Below, piece after piece: positions 27,348 to 38,161 of a stretch of DNA of 64,000 bases. Under the pieces are notes generated by a model. The model was given only the letters and a program-made list of their open reading frames with translations. It made no database searches and was not told the DNA's origin. The stretch lies in contig NZ_CP020384.1 in assembly GCF_002073975.1 (NCBI RefSeq), positions 3,100,001-3,164,000 on the forward strand. Direction: 5' to 3'. The position numbers were made by a program, and so were the translations under genes. The stretch's first letter is position 1. Each line of letters opens with the position of its first letter. This DNA comes from Rhodovulum sp. MB263. Its GTDB lineage: Bacteria; Pseudomonadota; Alphaproteobacteria; Rhodobacterales; Rhodobacteraceae.

Positions 27348-29375
27348 TCAGGCCGGCTCGGGTTCCAGCCCGCGGCCCTTCAGCAACGCCTCGACCCCGG
27401 GCAGGCGGCCGCGGAAGGCGGTATAGAGCAGGTCCGGCTCCTGCGTGCCGCCGGTCGACAGCACGTTGTCTTCCAGAGCCCGCGCGGTCGCCGGATCGAA
27501 GGCATCGCCCGCCTCCTCGAAGGCCGCGAAGGCGTCGGCATCCATCACCTCGGACCACATGTAGGAATAATAGGCCGAAGCATAGCCACCCGCGAAGACA
27601 TGGGCGAAATGCGGTGTCGCATGCCGCATCCGGATCGCGCGCGGCATGCCGATCTCTTCCAGCACCTCTGCCTGTTTCTGCATCGGGTCGGCGGGGGCGG
27701 GGCCGTCATGGAATTCAAGATCGACCAGCGCCGAGGCGATGAATTCGACGGTCTGGAACCCCATGTCATAGGTCGCGGCCGCCAGAACCCGGTCCCGCAT
27801 CGCCTCGGGCATCGGCTGCCCGGTTTCGGCATGGGTGGCGAAACGCTCCAGCACCTCGGGCACTTCCAGCCAGTGTTCGTAAAGCTGGCTCGGCAGCTCG
27901 ACGAAATCGCGCGGCACCGAGGTGCCGGACAGGCTTTCATAGGTCACATCCGACAGCATCTGGTGCAGCGCATGGCCGAATTCATGGAACAGCGTCCGCG
28001 CATCGTCATAGGACAAGAGCGCGGGCCGCCCCTCGGCCGGTTTCGAGAAGTTGCAGACATTCACGACATGCGGCCGGATCTCCCCCGCCAGCTTCTGCTG
28101 ACTGCGCAGCGCCGTACACCAGGCACCCGATTCCTTGCCCGCCCGGGCAAAATAATCGCCGATGAAAACGCCCATATGGCGGCCATCGCGGGTGACCTCC
28201 CAGGCCCGGGCATCCGCATGGTGCAGGGTCACATCGAGCGGCGAGAAATCCAGCCCGAACAGACGGTTGGCGCAGTCGAAAGCGGCCTCGATCATGCGGT
28301 CGAGTTGCAGATAGGGCTTCAGCTCGGCCTCGTCGAGATCGTGGAGCGCGCGGCGCCGCTTCTCGGAATAGTAATGCCAGTCCCAGGGCTCGAGCGGCGC
28401 CGAGCCCCCGTCCGCGACCAGCATCTCTTCGAGGATCGCGGCATCGGCCTCGGCACGCGCCCGGGCCGGGACCCAGACCTGCATCAGCAGATCGCGCACA
28501 TTGCCGGGGGTCCTGGCCATCTGGGTTTCCAGCGCATAGGCGGAATAGCTGCCATAGCCCAGAAGCGCCGCACGTTCGGCCCGGAGCTTCAGCGTTTCGG
28601 CCACGATGCCACGGTTGTCGGTGGTGCCGCCGCGCGCGCCGCGCGAGGTCCAGGCCTCATAGGCCGCCTTGCGCAGATCGCGCCGGGGTGAGAATTGCAG
28701 GAAGGGCACGATCACCGAGCGCGACAGCGTCACCACCGGGCCGTCCGCGCCGCGTTCGGCGCCCGCCGCCCGGACCGCCTCGATGACGAAGCCGGGCAGG
28801 CCCGCAAGATCGGCCTCGGCCAGCGGCATCGTCCAGTCGCGCTCATCAGCCAGAAGGTTCTGGCCGAAGGCGGTCGAAAGCTCGGCCAGCCTTGTGTTGA
28901 TCTCACGGAGCCGGCCGCGCCCCTCTTCGGGCAAGGCCGCCCCGGCGCGGACGAAGTCGCGATGCTTCCGATCCAGCAGACGGGCCTGTTCGGCCGTCAG
29001 ATCCAGCGTCTCGCGTGCCTGCCAGATCGCGTCGATCCGCTCGAACAGCGCGCGGTTCAGCACCACATCCGAGGAAAACTCCGCCAGCTTCGGCGAGAAG
29101 GCGCGCTGCAGCGCCTCGCGCGCCGGGGTCGAGGAGGTCGAGGCCAGCAGATCGAAGACCGACAGCACGTCGGACAGCGCCTGCCCCGACCGTTCCAGCG
29201 CCTCGATGGCATTGGCGAAATCGGGCGCCTCGGGCGCCTCGGCAATGGCCGCGATCTCGGCCCGGGCACCGGACAGCGCCCGCTCGAAGGCCGGCGCGAA
29301 ATCTTCATCCGAGAGGGCGGCAAAGCCGGGAAGCTCGAAGGGCGCGATGCGCGGCGCCAGCAGGGGATTGGTCAT
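27348..29375 (-). CDS. M3 family metallopeptidase (oligopeptidase A/Dcp type)
   Basis: A cytosolic zinc oligopeptidase of 675 residues that degrades short peptides. The active site HEFGHALHQM is at about 464-473, with the third ligand in the downstream Glu-containing helix (FVELPSQLYEHWLEVPEVLE). The thimet-type N-terminal helical lid begins NPLLAPRIAPFELPGFAAL. The length fits PrlC/Dcp. Start ATG 29375 is preferred because GGAGAG lies six bases upstream; an ATG at 29387 is the alternative. It is monocistronic and convergent with the RNA helicase gene. Confidence 0.94.
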   Translation of the reverse strand: MTNPLLAPRIAPFELPGFAALSDEDFAPAFERALSGARAEIAAIAEAPEAPDFANAIEALERSGQALSDVLSVFDLLASTSSTPAREALQRAFSPKLAEFSSDVVLNRALFERIDAIWQARETLDLTAEQARLLDRKHRDFVRAGAALPEEGRGRLREINTRLAELSTAFGQNLLADERDWTMPLAEADLAGLPGFVIEAVRAAGAERGADGPVVTLSRSVIVPFLQFSPRRDLRKAAYEAWTSRGARGGTTDNRGIVAETLKLRAERAALLGYGSYSAYALETQMARTPGNVRDLLMQVWVPARARAEADAAILEEMLVADGGSAPLEPWDWHYYSEKRRRALHDLDEAELKPYLQLDRMIEAAFDCANRLFGLDFSPLDVTLHHADARAWEVTRDGRHMGVFIGDYFARAGKESGAWCTALRSQQKLAGEIRPHVVNVCNFSKPAEGRPALLSYDDARTLFHEFGHALHQMLSDVTYESLSGTSVPRDFVELPSQLYEHWLEVPEVLERFATHAETGQPMPEAMRDRVLAAATYDMGFQTVEFIASALVDLEFHDGPAPADPMQKQAEVLEEIGMPRAIRMRHATPHFAHVFAGGYASAYYSYMWSEVMDADAFAAFEEAGDAFDPATARALEDNVLSTGGTQEPDLLYTAFRGRLPGVEALLKGRGLEPEPA

Positions 29376-29566
29376 GAGGCTCTCCATTTCTCGAAAAGGC
29401 ATAGCCGGATCGAGGCCGGGTTCAAGCCCGGGACCGCGTGGCGACGGGGCCGGACCCCGCCCGGCAAGCAGCCCGGCAAGCCCCCCGCCAGGCCGCGCGG
29501 CCAGAGTCTCTCGGCACAGGACCGCCACAGCCCTGCCCCATGCGGCTCCGGGTTTTGCCCAACTTC

Positions 29567-29621
29567 GTGATCACAGCATTCATGAGCGTGATCACAAAAT
29601 GGAAAAACATAGCATGATCAC
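29567..29621. promoter_or_regulatory. Three GTGATCAC-type palindromes upstream of sucC
   Basis: GTGATCAC occurs at 29567-29574 and 29588-29595, and ATGATCAC at 29614-29621. The first two begin 21 bases apart (two helical turns) and the third 26 bases further on. They lie 84-138 bases before the sucC start in an otherwise gene-free 329-base region, in the position of operators for the suc operon. The regulator is not identified; the GntR-type gene at 39788 and a CRP-like protein are candidates. Confidence 0.6.
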
Positions 29622-29704
29622 GGGAATTTAAGGAAAAGGCCGTTTCGCCGCACCACCGTTCCGTGCTTAGACATCTGGAATTCGTACCAGCACGGGACAG
29701 TTTG

Positions 29705-30898
29705 ATGAACATCCACGAATACCAGGCAAAGGCGTTGCTGCGCAGCTACGGCGCGCCGGTCTCGAAAGGGCATGTCGTCACCAAGGCGGAGGAAGCGAAG
29801 TCGATCGCGGCCGATATCGACGGGCCGGTCTGGGTCGTCAAGGCGCAGATCCACGCAGGCGGTCGCGGCAAGGGCCACTTCGTCGAGGAAGAGGCGGGCG
29901 AGAAGGGCGGCGTGCGGCTGACCAAATCGGTCGGCGAGGCCGCCGAGGAAGCCAGGAAGATGCTGGGCCGCACCCTCGTCACCCATCAGACCGGCCCCGC
30001 GGGCAAGCAGGTCGGCCGGGTCTATATCGAGGAAGGCGCCGGCATCGAGCGCGAACTGTACCTGGCCCTGCTGGTCGACCGCCAGACCAGCCGGGTGGCC
30101 TTCGTCTGCTCGACCGAGGGCGGCATGGATATCGAGGAGGTCGCCGCCAAGACCCCCGATCGCATCCTCAGCTTCTCGGTCGATCCGGTGACCGGCTATC
30201 AGGGCTATCACGGCCGCCGCATCGCCTTTGCGCTGGGACTGACCGGCAACCAGATCAAGCAATGCGTCCGGCTGATGGGCCAGCTTTACAAGCTGTTCAC
30301 CGAGAAGGATTGCGAGCTGCTGGAGATCAACCCGCTGATCGTCACCGATCAGGGCGACCTGCGCTGCCTCGACGCCAAGATGAGCTTCGATTCGAACGCG
30401 CTCTACCGGCAGGAGGACATCCTGGCGCTGCGCGACGAGACCGAGGAAGATCCGAAGGAACATCAGGCCTCCAAATACGACCTGAACTACATCGCGCTCG
30501 ACGGCCAGATCGGCTGCATGGTGAACGGCGCGGGCCTCGCGATGGCGACGATGGACATCATCAAGCTTTACGGCTCGGAGCCCGCCAACTTCCTCGACGT
30601 GGGCGGCGGCGCCACCAAGGAGAAGGTGACCGAAGCCTTCAAGATCATCACCTCGGACCCGAACGTGAAGGGGATCCTGGTGAACATCTTCGGCGGCATC
30701 ATGCGCTGCGACGTGATCGCCGAGGGCGTGGTCGCCGCGGTGAAGGAAGTCGGGCTGAAGGTGCCGCTGGTCGTGCGCCTCGAAGGCACCAATGTCGAGA
30801 AGGGCAAGGCCATCATCAACAATTCCGGCCTCGACGTGATCGCGGCGGACGACCTGTCCGATGCAGCCCAGAAAATTGTCAAAGCGGTGAAGGGGTAA
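29705..30898 (+). CDS. sucC: Succinyl-CoA synthetase (ADP-forming) subunit beta
   Basis: The 397-residue beta subunit of the TCA-cycle enzyme that converts succinyl-CoA to succinate with formation of ATP. It has the ATP-grasp start [20 protein letters not shown], the nucleotide region [16 protein letters not shown] and the C-terminal CoA-ligase part [18 protein letters not shown]. The length equals that of usual alphaproteobacterial SucC. Five bases separate its stop from sucD, and it opens the suc/odh cluster under the palindromes at 29567. Confidence 0.98.
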   Translation: MNIHEYQAKALLRSYGAPVSKGHVVTKAEEAKSIAADIDGPVWVVKAQIHAGGRGKGHFVEEEAGEKGGVRLTKSVGEAAEEARKMLGRTLVTHQTGPAGKQVGRVYIEEGAGIERELYLALLVDRQTSRVAFVCSTEGGMDIEEVAAKTPDRILSFSVDPVTGYQGYHGRRIAFALGLTGNQIKQCVRLMGQLYKLFTEKDCELLEINPLIVTDQGDLRCLDAKMSFDSNALYRQEDILALRDETEEDPKEHQASKYDLNYIALDGQIGCMVNGAGLAMATMDIIKLYGSEPANFLDVGGGATKEKVTEAFKIITSDPNVKGILVNIFGGIMRCDVIAEGVVAAVKEVGLKVPLVVRLEGTNVEKGKAIINNSGLDVIAADDLSDAAQKIVKAVKG

Positions 30899-30903
30899 GA
30901 TCC

Positions 30904-31785
30904 ATGGCGGTTCTTGTCGACGAAAACACCAAGGTCATCTGTCAGGGCTTCACCGGCAGCCAGGGCACCTTCCATTCGGAGCAGGCCATCGCCTACGGCA
31001 CCAAGATGGTCGGCGGCGTCACCCCCGGAAAGGGCGGCCAGAGCCATCTGGACCTGCCCGTCTTCAACTCGTGCCACGAGGCGGTGGCCAGGACCGGCGC
31101 CAATGCATCCGTGATCTACGTGCCGCCGCCGTTTGCGGCCGACTCGATCCTCGAGGCCATCGACGCCCAGATCCCGCTGATCGTCTGCATCACCGAGGGC
31201 ATCCCGGTGATGGACATGATGACCGTCAAGCGCGCGCTGGAAGGCTCGAACTCGACCCTGATCGGGCCGAACTGCCCCGGTGTCATCACGCCCGACGCCT
31301 GCAAGATCGGCATCATGCCCGGCCATATCCACAAGCGCGGCTCGGTCGGCGTCGTCTCGCGCTCGGGCACGCTGACCTATGAGGCCGTCAAGCAGACCAC
31401 CGATGTGGGCCTTGGCCAGTCGACCTGCGTCGGCATCGGCGGCGACCCGATCAAGGGCACCGAGCATATCGACGTGCTGGAATGGTTCCTGGCCGATGAC
31501 GAGACCCAGTCGATCATCATGATCGGCGAGATCGGCGGCTCGGCCGAAGAGGAAGCGGCCCAGTTCATCAAGGACGAGGCCAAGAAGGGCCGCAGCAAGC
31601 CCATCGCGGGCTTCATTGCCGGCCGTACGGCCCCTCCGGGCCGTCGCATGGGCCATGCGGGCGCCATCGTCGCCGGCGGCAAGGGCGGTGCCGAAGACAA
31701 GATCGAGGCGATGAAATCGGCCGGGATCGTCGTGGCGGACAGCCCGGCGCATCTGGGCGAAGCGGTGCTGAAGGCGATCGGATAA
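30904..31785 (+). CDS. sucD: Succinyl-CoA synthetase subunit alpha
   Basis: A 293-residue alpha subunit, which carries the phosphohistidine and binds CoA. It has the N-terminal CoA Rossmann segment [19 protein letters not shown] and [12 protein letters not shown], the central segment [20 protein letters not shown], and the active-site region [16 protein letters not shown] with His251. It forms a heterotetramer with SucC. A DUF805 gene and sucA follow on the same strand. Confidence 0.98.
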   Translation: MAVLVDENTKVICQGFTGSQGTFHSEQAIAYGTKMVGGVTPGKGGQSHLDLPVFNSCHEAVARTGANASVIYVPPPFAADSILEAIDAQIPLIVCITEGIPVMDMMTVKRALEGSNSTLIGPNCPGVITPDACKIGIMPGHIHKRGSVGVVSRSGTLTYEAVKQTTDVGLGQSTCVGIGGDPIKGTEHIDVLEWFLADDETQSIIMIGEIGGSAEEEAAQFIKDEAKKGRSKPIAGFIAGRTAPPGRRMGHAGAIVAGGKGGAEDKIEAMKSAGIVVADSPAHLGEAVLKAIG

Positions 31786-31807
31786 GCCGGTCGCCGAGGG
31801 AGGCAAA

Positions 31808-32335
31808 ATGGGCTTTGCGGCTGCCGTAAAGGTCTGTTTCAGAAAGTACTTCACCTTTTCGGGGCGGGCGTCCCGCCCCGAATACTGGTGGTTCGTTCTG
31901 TTCACGTTATTGGGCAGCATCGCCACCGGGCTGCTCGACCTGCTGCTGTTCCCGGGCGAGATCCGCACCGGACCGGGCAGCATAGAGGCCGACAGCGACG
32001 GCCCCCTGACCATGCTCTTCACGCTTGCCATCTTCCTGCCTTCGGTTTCCGCAGGCTGGCGCCGGATGCATGACAGCGGCCGAAGCGGGCTTTTCTACGT
32101 CTATCCGCTGATCGTGCTGGCCGGCATCCTGGGCTTTGCCCAATTCGTCGGCGCCTTCGGCCTCGCCGCTTCGGGCGGTCCGGCAGAGGCCTTTACCGGC
32201 ATCGCGGGCCTCGTGCTCGTCCTCTCGGTCCTGGTTCTGATGATCTCGCCCCTTCTGGTGATCTGGTGGCTGACCCGCCCCTCCCAACCCGGCCTCAACA
32301 AATACGGTCCAAACCCCCATGAGGTAACTCCATGA
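31808..32335 (+). CDS. DUF805 family membrane protein
   Basis: A 175-residue inner-membrane protein with the DUF805 signature KVCFRKYFTFSGRASRPEYW at the N-terminus, about four hydrophobic segments, the conserved SAGWRRMHDSGRSG loop and the C-terminal RPSQPGLNKYGPNP. GGGAGG precedes the ATG. Its TGA overlaps the sucA ATG (ATGA), so it is translated as part of the suc operon between sucD and sucA. DUF805 proteins have no firm function; a link to TCA enzymes is suggested only by position. Confidence 0.93.
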   Translation: MGFAAAVKVCFRKYFTFSGRASRPEYWWFVLFTLLGSIATGLLDLLLFPGEIRTGPGSIEADSDGPLTMLFTLAIFLPSVSAGWRRMHDSGRSGLFYVYPLIVLAGILGFAQFVGAFGLAASGGPAEAFTGIAGLVLVLSVLVLMISPLLVIWWLTRPSQPGLNKYGPNPHEVTP

Positions 32336-35304
32336 CCGAGCAAAGCGCGAACGACATCTTTCACAGCTCGTCCTTCCTTCAGGGCCACAATGCCGAATAT
32401 GTGGAACAGCTTTACGCCCGCTATGCCAATGACCCGAACGCGGTCGACGAGGCATGGCAGAAGTTCTTCGCCGAGCTGGGCGATGACGAGGTCTCGGTCA
32501 AGCGCGAGGCGGCGGGGCCGTCCTGGGCGCGGCGCGACTGGCCGCCCGCGCCGAATGACGACCTGACCGCGGCACTTGACGGGCAGTGGCCGACGCCGCC
32601 TGCCGCCCGCGAGACCAGGGCCGCCGAAGAGAAGATCCGCGAGAAGGCCAGGGAAAAGGGCGTCGAGGTAACCGATGACGAGGTCAAGCGCGCGGTGCTC
32701 GACTCGATCCGGGCGCTGATGCTGATCCGGGCCTACCGGATCCGGGGCCATCTGGTCGCCGATCTCGACCCGCTGGGGCTGCGCAACCCGACCCCGCATC
32801 CCGAGCTCGATCCGAAATCCTACGGCTTCACCGATGCCGACATGGAGCGGCCGATCTTCATCGACAACGTGCTGGGGCTGCAGGTCGCCTCGATGCGCGA
32901 GATCCTCGCCATCGTGCAGCGGACCTATTGCGGCACCTTCGCGCTGCAATACATGCATATCTCGGACCCCGAACAATCGTCCTGGCTGAAGGAACGGATC
33001 GAGGGCTTCGGCAAGGAGATCAAGTTCACCCGCGAGGGGCGCCGCGCGATCCTGAACAAGCTGGTCGAGGCCGAGGGTTTCGAGAAGTTCCTGCATGTCA
33101 AATACATGGGCACCAAGCGCTTCGGCCTCGATGGCGGCGAGGCGCTGATCCCGGCGATGGAACAGATCATCAAGCGCGGCGGCGCGCTGGGTCTGAAGGA
33201 AATCGCCATCGGCATGCCCCACCGTGGCCGCCTGTCGGTGCTGGCCAACGTGATGGGCAAACCCTACCGCGCGATCTTCAACGAATTCCAGGGCGGCAGC
33301 TTCAAGCCCGAGGACGTGGACGGCTCGGGCGACGTGAAATACCACCTCGGCGCCTCGTCGGACCGCGAATTCGACGGCAACACCGTGCACCTGTCGCTGA
33401 CCGCGAACCCCTCGCATCTCGAGGCGGTCAACCCGGTCGTGCTGGGCAAGACCCGCGCCAAGCAGGCGCAGATGAATGACCACGAGCGCAAGCAGGTGCT
33501 GTCGGTGCTTCTGCATGGCGACGCGGCCTTCGCGGGCCAGGGCGTGGTGGCCGAATGCTTCGGCCTGTCGGGCCTGACCGGTCATCGCACCGGCGGCACC
33601 ATCCATATCGTCGTGAACAACCAGATCGGCTTCACCACGGCGCCGCATTTCTCGCGGTCCTCGCCCTACCCGACCGACATCGCGCTGATGGTCGAGGCGC
33701 CGATCTTCCATGTCAATGGCGACGACCCCGAGGCGGTGGTGCATGCCGCCAAGGTCGCCACCGAGTTCCGCCAGAAATTCGGCAAGGACGCGGTGCTCGA
33801 CATCTTCTGCTATCGCCGCTTCGGCCATAACGAGGGGGATGAACCGATGTTCACCAATCCCCTCATGTATCAGAAGATCAAGAAGCATAAGACCACGCTG
33901 CAGCTTTACACCGAACGGCTGGTCGAGGACGGGCTGATCCCCGAGGGCGAGATCGAGGACATGAAGGCCGCCTTCCAGTCCCATCTCAACGAGGAATTCG
34001 ACGCCTCCAAGGAGTTCAAGCCGAACAAGGCCGACTGGCTCGACGGGCGCTGGTCGCATATCCAGCGCGGCGGCGGCGACGACTATCAGCGCGGCGATAC
34101 CGCGATCGGCGAGGAAACCCTGCAGGAGCTGGGCCAGGCGCTGACCACCCCGCCCGAGGGCTTCGAGCTTCACAAGACGGTGGGGCGCCTGCTCGACGCC
34201 AAGAAGGAGATGTTCGCGACCGGCAAGGGCTTCGACTGGGCGACCGCCGAGGCGATGGCCTTCGGCAGTCTGCTGACCGAGGGATATCCGGTGCGGCTCT
34301 CCGGCCAGGACAGTGCGCGCGGCACCTTCAGCCAGCGCCATTCCGCGCTGATCAACCAGGATACCGAAGAGCGTTACTATCCGCTCAACCACATCCGCAA
34401 GGGGCAGGCGAAATACGAGGTCATCGACTCGATGCTCTCGGAATATGCGGTCCTGGGCTTCGAATACGGCTACAGCCTGGCCGAACCCAACGCGCTGGTG
34501 ATGTGGGAAGGCCAGTTCGGCGATTTCGCCAATGGCGCGCAGATCATGTTCGACCAGTTCATCAGTTCGGGCGAACGCAAATGGCTGCGGATGTCGGGTC
34601 TCGTCGTGCTGCTGCCGCATGGCTATGAGGGCCAGGGCCCCGAGCACAGCTCGGCCCGGCTCGAACGCTTCCTGCAGATGTCGGCCGAAGACAACTGGAT
34701 CGTCGCCAACTGCTCGACGCCGGCCAACTACTTCCACATCCTGCGCCGCCAGCTGCATCGCAGCTTCCGCAAGCCGCTGATCCTGATGACGCCCAAATCG
34801 CTGCTGCGCCACCGGCTGGCGATGTCGGAAGCCAGCGATTTCGTCACCGGCTCCTCCTTCCACCGGGTGCTCTGGGACGATGCCGAGACCGGCCACATGT
34901 CGGAAACCAAGCTCAGGCCCGATGCCGAGATCAGGCGGGTCGTCCTGTGCTCGGGCAAGGTCTATTACGACCTGCTGGAGGAACGCGATGCCCGCGGCAT
35001 CGACGACATCTACCTGATGCGGCTCGAACAGTTCTATCCGTTCCCCGCGCTCAGCCTCGTCAAGGAACTGGAACGCTTCAGCGACGCCGAAATCGTCTGG
35101 TGTCAGGAAGAGCCCAAGAACCAGGGTGGCTGGACCTTCATCGAGCCCAATCTGGAATGGGTCCTGACCCGCATCAATGCCAAGCACGGCCGGCCCCGCT
35201 ATGCGGGCCGCCCCGCCGCCGCCTCGCCGGCCACGGGTCTTGCCAGCACGCATAAGGCACAACAAGCCGCGCTCGTGAACGACGCGCTGACCATCGAAGG
35301 GTAA
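32332..35304 (+). CDS. sucA: 2-oxoglutarate dehydrogenase E1 component
   Basis: A 990-residue thiamine-diphosphate enzyme, E1 of the 2-oxoglutarate dehydrogenase complex, decarboxylating 2-oxoglutarate in the TCA cycle. The N-terminal E2-binding helix is [20 protein letters not shown], followed by the motif [20 protein letters not shown], the ThDP-binding segment [20 protein letters not shown] with [14 protein letters not shown], and [20 protein letters not shown] near the substrate site. The length is normal for OdhA/SucA. It overlaps the DUF805 gene by four bases and is followed by sucB after five bases. Confidence 0.98.
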   Translation: MTEQSANDIFHSSSFLQGHNAEYVEQLYARYANDPNAVDEAWQKFFAELGDDEVSVKREAAGPSWARRDWPPAPNDDLTAALDGQWPTPPAARETRAAEEKIREKAREKGVEVTDDEVKRAVLDSIRALMLIRAYRIRGHLVADLDPLGLRNPTPHPELDPKSYGFTDADMERPIFIDNVLGLQVASMREILAIVQRTYCGTFALQYMHISDPEQSSWLKERIEGFGKEIKFTREGRRAILNKLVEAEGFEKFLHVKYMGTKRFGLDGGEALIPAMEQIIKRGGALGLKEIAIGMPHRGRLSVLANVMGKPYRAIFNEFQGGSFKPEDVDGSGDVKYHLGASSDREFDGNTVHLSLTANPSHLEAVNPVVLGKTRAKQAQMNDHERKQVLSVLLHGDAAFAGQGVVAECFGLSGLTGHRTGGTIHIVVNNQIGFTTAPHFSRSSPYPTDIALMVEAPIFHVNGDDPEAVVHAAKVATEFRQKFGKDAVLDIFCYRRFGHNEGDEPMFTNPLMYQKIKKHKTTLQLYTERLVEDGLIPEGEIEDMKAAFQSHLNEEFDASKEFKPNKADWLDGRWSHIQRGGGDDYQRGDTAIGEETLQELGQALTTPPEGFELHKTVGRLLDAKKEMFATGKGFDWATAEAMAFGSLLTEGYPVRLSGQDSARGTFSQRHSALINQDTEERYYPLNHIRKGQAKYEVIDSMLSEYAVLGFEYGYSLAEPNALVMWEGQFGDFANGAQIMFDQFISSGERKWLRMSGLVVLLPHGYEGQGPEHSSARLERFLQMSAEDNWIVANCSTPANYFHILRRQLHRSFRKPLILMTPKSLLRHRLAMSEASDFVTGSSFHRVLWDDAETGHMSETKLRPDAEIRRVVLCSGKVYYDLLEERDARGIDDIYLMRLEQFYPFPALSLVKELERFSDAEIVWCQEEPKNQGGWTFIEPNLEWVLTRINAKHGRPRYAGRPAAASPATGLASTHKAQQAALVNDALTIEG

Positions 35305-35309
35305 CCGCC

Positions 35310-36839
35310 ATGTCCACAGAAGTCCGTGTCCCGACGCTCGGCGAAAGCGTCACCGAAGCCACCGTCGCCACCTGGTTCAAGAAGCCCGGCGACGCGATCG
35401 AGGCCGACGAGATGCTCTGCGAGCTGGAAACCGACAAGGTGACGGTCGAGGTCCCCTCGCCCGCCGCAGGCACGCTCTCCGAAATCGTCGCGGCCGAAGG
35501 CGAGACGGTCGGGGTCGACGCGCTTCTGGCCACCATTGCCGAAGGCGCGTCCGCGCCTGCTCCGAAGGCCGATGGCGGCGCGTCCGCCCCGGCTGCGGCC
35601 GACGACGATGCCGGCGCCGAAGACGTGCCCGTGATGGTGCCGACGCTGGGCGAGAGCGTGACCGAGGCCACGGTCTCGACCTGGTTCAAGCAGGCCGGCG
35701 ACAAGGTCGAGCGCGACGAGATGCTCTGCGAGCTCGAGACCGACAAGGTCTCGGTCGAGGTGCCCGCTCCTGCTGCGGGCGTTCTCAAGGAGATCCTCGC
35801 CGCCGAAGGTTCCACCGTCGAGGCCGGCGGCCAGCTCGCGGTCCTTCTGGCGGGCGAAGGCGCGGCAGCCGCCGCTCCGAAGACCACTGCCGGCACGGGC
35901 GACGGATCGGGCGGCGGATCGGGCAAGGATGTCGAGGATGCGCCCTCGGCCAAGAAGCTGATGGCCGAAAAGGGCCTCTCGGCTGCCGAGATCACCGGCA
36001 CGGGCCGCGATGGCCGGATCATGAAGGAAGACGTGCTGAAGGCCGCCGAGGCGCCGAAAGCCGCCGCGCGCGCGCCCGAGGCGCCGAAACCCACCGCTGT
36101 CCCCGACGCGGCGCGGGCGCCGATTCCGGCCGAGGATGCCGAGCGCGAGGAACGGGTCAAGATGACCCGGCTGCGCCAGACCATCGCCCGCCGCCTGAAG
36201 GATGCCCAGAACAGCGCCGCGATGCTGACCACCTATAACGAGGTGGACATGTCGGGCGTCATGGCGCTCCGGAAGGAATACAAGGACCTCTTCGAGAAGA
36301 AGCACGGGGTGAAACTGGGCTTCATGTCCTTCTTCACCAAGGCCTGCTGCCATGCGCTGTCCGAAGTGCCCGAGGTCAACGCGGAAATCGACGGCACCGA
36401 CATCGTCTACAAGCGCTTCGTCCATATGGGCATCGCGGTCGGCACGCCCTCGGGGCTGGTGGTGCCGGTGCTGCGGAACGCGGATTCGATGAGCTTCGCC
36501 GAAATCGAGAAGCGGATCGCCGAGATGGGCACCCGCGCCCGTGACGGCAAGCTGTCGATGGCCGAGATGCAGGGCGGTACCTTCACCATCTCGAATGGCG
36601 GCGTCTACGGCTCGCTCATGTCCTCGCCGATCCTGAACCCGCCGCAATCGGGCATCCTCGGCATGCACAAGATCCAGGAGCGTCCGATGGTCGAGGGCGG
36701 CCAGATCGTGATCCGCCCGATGATGTATCTGGCGCTCAGCTACGATCACCGCATCGTCGACGGCAAGGGCGCGGTCACCTTCCTCGTCCGCGTCAAGGAA
36801 GCGCTGGAAGACCCGCGCCGCCTGCTGATGGATCTGTGA
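35310..36839 (+). CDS. sucB: Dihydrolipoyllysine succinyltransferase E2 with two lipoyl domains
   Basis: The 509-residue E2 core of the 2-oxoglutarate dehydrogenase complex. Two lipoyl domains are in tandem, each with ELETDKV; the modified lysines would be Lys43 and Lys146. An E3/E1-binding domain follows ([20 protein letters not shown]), then the catalytic domain ending with [20 protein letters not shown]. Most SucB proteins have a single lipoyl domain of about 400 residues total, but the tandem form is known in Rhodobacterales. A small gene overlaps its stop codon. Confidence 0.97.
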   Translation: MSTEVRVPTLGESVTEATVATWFKKPGDAIEADEMLCELETDKVTVEVPSPAAGTLSEIVAAEGETVGVDALLATIAEGASAPAPKADGGASAPAAADDDAGAEDVPVMVPTLGESVTEATVSTWFKQAGDKVERDEMLCELETDKVSVEVPAPAAGVLKEILAAEGSTVEAGGQLAVLLAGEGAAAAAPKTTAGTGDGSGGGSGKDVEDAPSAKKLMAEKGLSAAEITGTGRDGRIMKEDVLKAAEAPKAAARAPEAPKPTAVPDAARAPIPAEDAEREERVKMTRLRQTIARRLKDAQNSAAMLTTYNEVDMSGVMALRKEYKDLFEKKHGVKLGFMSFFTKACCHALSEVPEVNAEIDGTDIVYKRFVHMGIAVGTPSGLVVPVLRNADSMSFAEIEKRIAEMGTRARDGKLSMAEMQGGTFTISNGGVYGSLMSSPILNPPQSGILGMHKIQERPMVEGGQIVIRPMMYLALSYDHRIVDGKGAVTFLVRVKEALEDPRRLLMDL

Positions 36840-37252
36840 GGCTCTTTGCCGTGGAGAACCTGGAAAAAAGCGAAATCGTCATATCCAAAATCCTCAGCCT
36901 CCTGATGGAGTGGGGAATCAGGGAATGTGAGCTTGAGTTCGAAGAACTGGAGCTCGATGATGAATTTCGCTTTTTCTTCTTTCCTTGTATCGAGTGGCTG
37001 ACAGACGAAGGGGTCATTCGGACCGGAGAGATCCACGGAGAGCTAGGCGGAACCGGATGCGGATCCGTAATGAACCCCGTTTTGACTTCGTACGGCTTGA
37101 ATGTTCTCGGAACGCGCATTCAACTCGGCGAAACGGAAGAAAAGCTAAGCGATGCCGTTAAGAAAGTGAGCGCCGGCTCCCGTTCTTATGCCCAATTCGG
37201 CGATTTCGTCGGCGACCTTCTGGGCGGCTTCACAAAATCCATAGGTTCCTAA
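36836..37252 (+). CDS. Hypothetical protein inside the suc operon
   Basis: A 138-residue acidic protein of unknown family. The GTG at 36836 overlaps the sucB TGA, and a second GTG at 36850 is an alternative start. The N-terminal part ([20 protein letters not shown], then [19 protein letters not shown]) looks like a helix and strands. The C-terminus has [20 protein letters not shown] and a Gly/Phe tail. The DNA is AT-richer than its neighbours and the codon choice differs, suggesting recent acquisition. Its stop overlaps the next gene by one base. I recognise no motif; a phage-derived or immunity-like small protein is possible. Confidence 0.75.
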   Translation: MRLFAVENLEKSEIVISKILSLLMEWGIRECELEFEELELDDEFRFFFFPCIEWLTDEGVIRTGEIHGELGGTGCGSVMNPVLTSYGLNVLGTRIQLGETEEKLSDAVKKVSAGSRSYAQFGDFVGDLLGGFTKSIGS

Positions 37253-37644
37253 TGACCCCCGAACTCGCCGCCCTCGCCGCCACCGCCGTCATCCACCTCG
37301 CCGCGGTGCTCTGGTCCCAGCGCGCGCTCGAGGCCGATGTGGGGCGCGAAGGCAATACCGGGCCCCGCGACGATATCGCGGACCGGCTGTCGCCCCATAC
37401 CCTCCGCCTGCGCCGGGCGCTGGCCAACCATGTCGAGAATACCGGCCTCTTCGTGATCGCCGTCGTTCTGGTGCAGTTCACCGGCTCGAATGGCTGGGTC
37501 ACCGGGCTTGCCGCCTGGATCTTCGTCGCCGCCCGCGCGCTTTACCTGCCCGCCTATGCCTTCGGCTGGGTGCCCTGGCGCTCGGTCATCTTCATGGCAG
37601 GCCTTGTCGCCTGTTTCGCCATGATCCTCGCCAGCATCTTCTGA
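37252..37644 (+). CDS. MAPEG family membrane protein (first copy)
   Basis: A 130-residue membrane protein with four hydrophobic helices and MAPEG-family hallmarks: RLRRALANHVENTGLFVIAV in the helix 2 region and AAWIFVAARALYLPAYAFGW near helix 3. MAPEG proteins include glutathione transferases and peroxidases of the membrane. Its ATG overlaps the upstream TAA by one base. A paralogue follows seven bases downstream, so the pair may form a hetero-oligomer. Placement between sucB and lpd is unusual in function but clearly in the operon. Confidence 0.9.
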   Translation: MTPELAALAATAVIHLAAVLWSQRALEADVGREGNTGPRDDIADRLSPHTLRLRRALANHVENTGLFVIAVVLVQFTGSNGWVTGLAAWIFVAARALYLPAYAFGWVPWRSVIFMAGLVACFAMILASIF

Positions 37645-37651
37645 GGCCCGC

Positions 37652-38047
37652 ATGACCCCCGAGCTTACCGCCCTCGCCCTCGCCATCCTCGTTCAGGCCG
37701 TGCAATTCGTCCTCATGGCGATCCCCGCCAATATGGAACTCGGCACGGCATATACCACAAGCCCCCGCGACACGGCCCCCGACCAGCAGCTCTCGCGCCG
37801 GACCGGACGGATGCAGCGCGCGCTCAACAACCATTTCGAGGGGCTGATCCTGTTCACCGCGGCGGTCGTCCTCGTCACCGTCTCGGACCAGTCGAGCTGG
37901 TTCACCGCGCTCTGCGCCTGGATCTACCTGATCGCCCGCATCGCCTATGTGCCGGCCTATGTCCGGGGCTGGGTGCCGGGGCGCTCGATGATCTGGGCCG
38001 CGGGCTTCGGCGCGACCGTCCTGATGACGCTCGCCGCCCTGATATGA
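37652..38047 (+). CDS. MAPEG family membrane protein (second copy)
   Basis: A 131-residue paralogue of the preceding gene, with RMQRALNNHFEGLILFTAAV and CAWIYLIARIAYVPAYVRGW aligning to its neighbour. It has four predicted transmembrane helices. The tandem arrangement suggests duplication. After it, 114 bases with a GC-rich inverted segment precede lpd. No enzymatic activity can be assigned from sequence. Confidence 0.9.
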   Translation: MTPELTALALAILVQAVQFVLMAIPANMELGTAYTTSPRDTAPDQQLSRRTGRMQRALNNHFEGLILFTAAVVLVTVSDQSSWFTALCAWIYLIARIAYVPAYVRGWVPGRSMIWAAGFGATVLMTLAALI

Positions 38048-38161
38048 TCTTCTTCCTGGCGGAAATACCCCGGGGGGAGCCGCCCGGCACGGGCGGCGGG
38101 GGGCGGATGCCCCCCACACCCCCGCCGCCATCCCAACACTCGCCCGCAAAGGAGGCCCCGA

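Noticed and set aside
32101-35265. A 1054-codon open frame on the minus strand opposite sucA
   Set aside because: It is the mirror of a well-supported GC-rich gene; its product is His/Gly/Asp/Leu-rich with no domain and it also runs into the DUF805 gene.
35310-36839. Tandem lipoyl domains of SucB as a novelty
   Set aside because: The two-domain form is already known in Rhodobacterales; it is noted in the annotation only.
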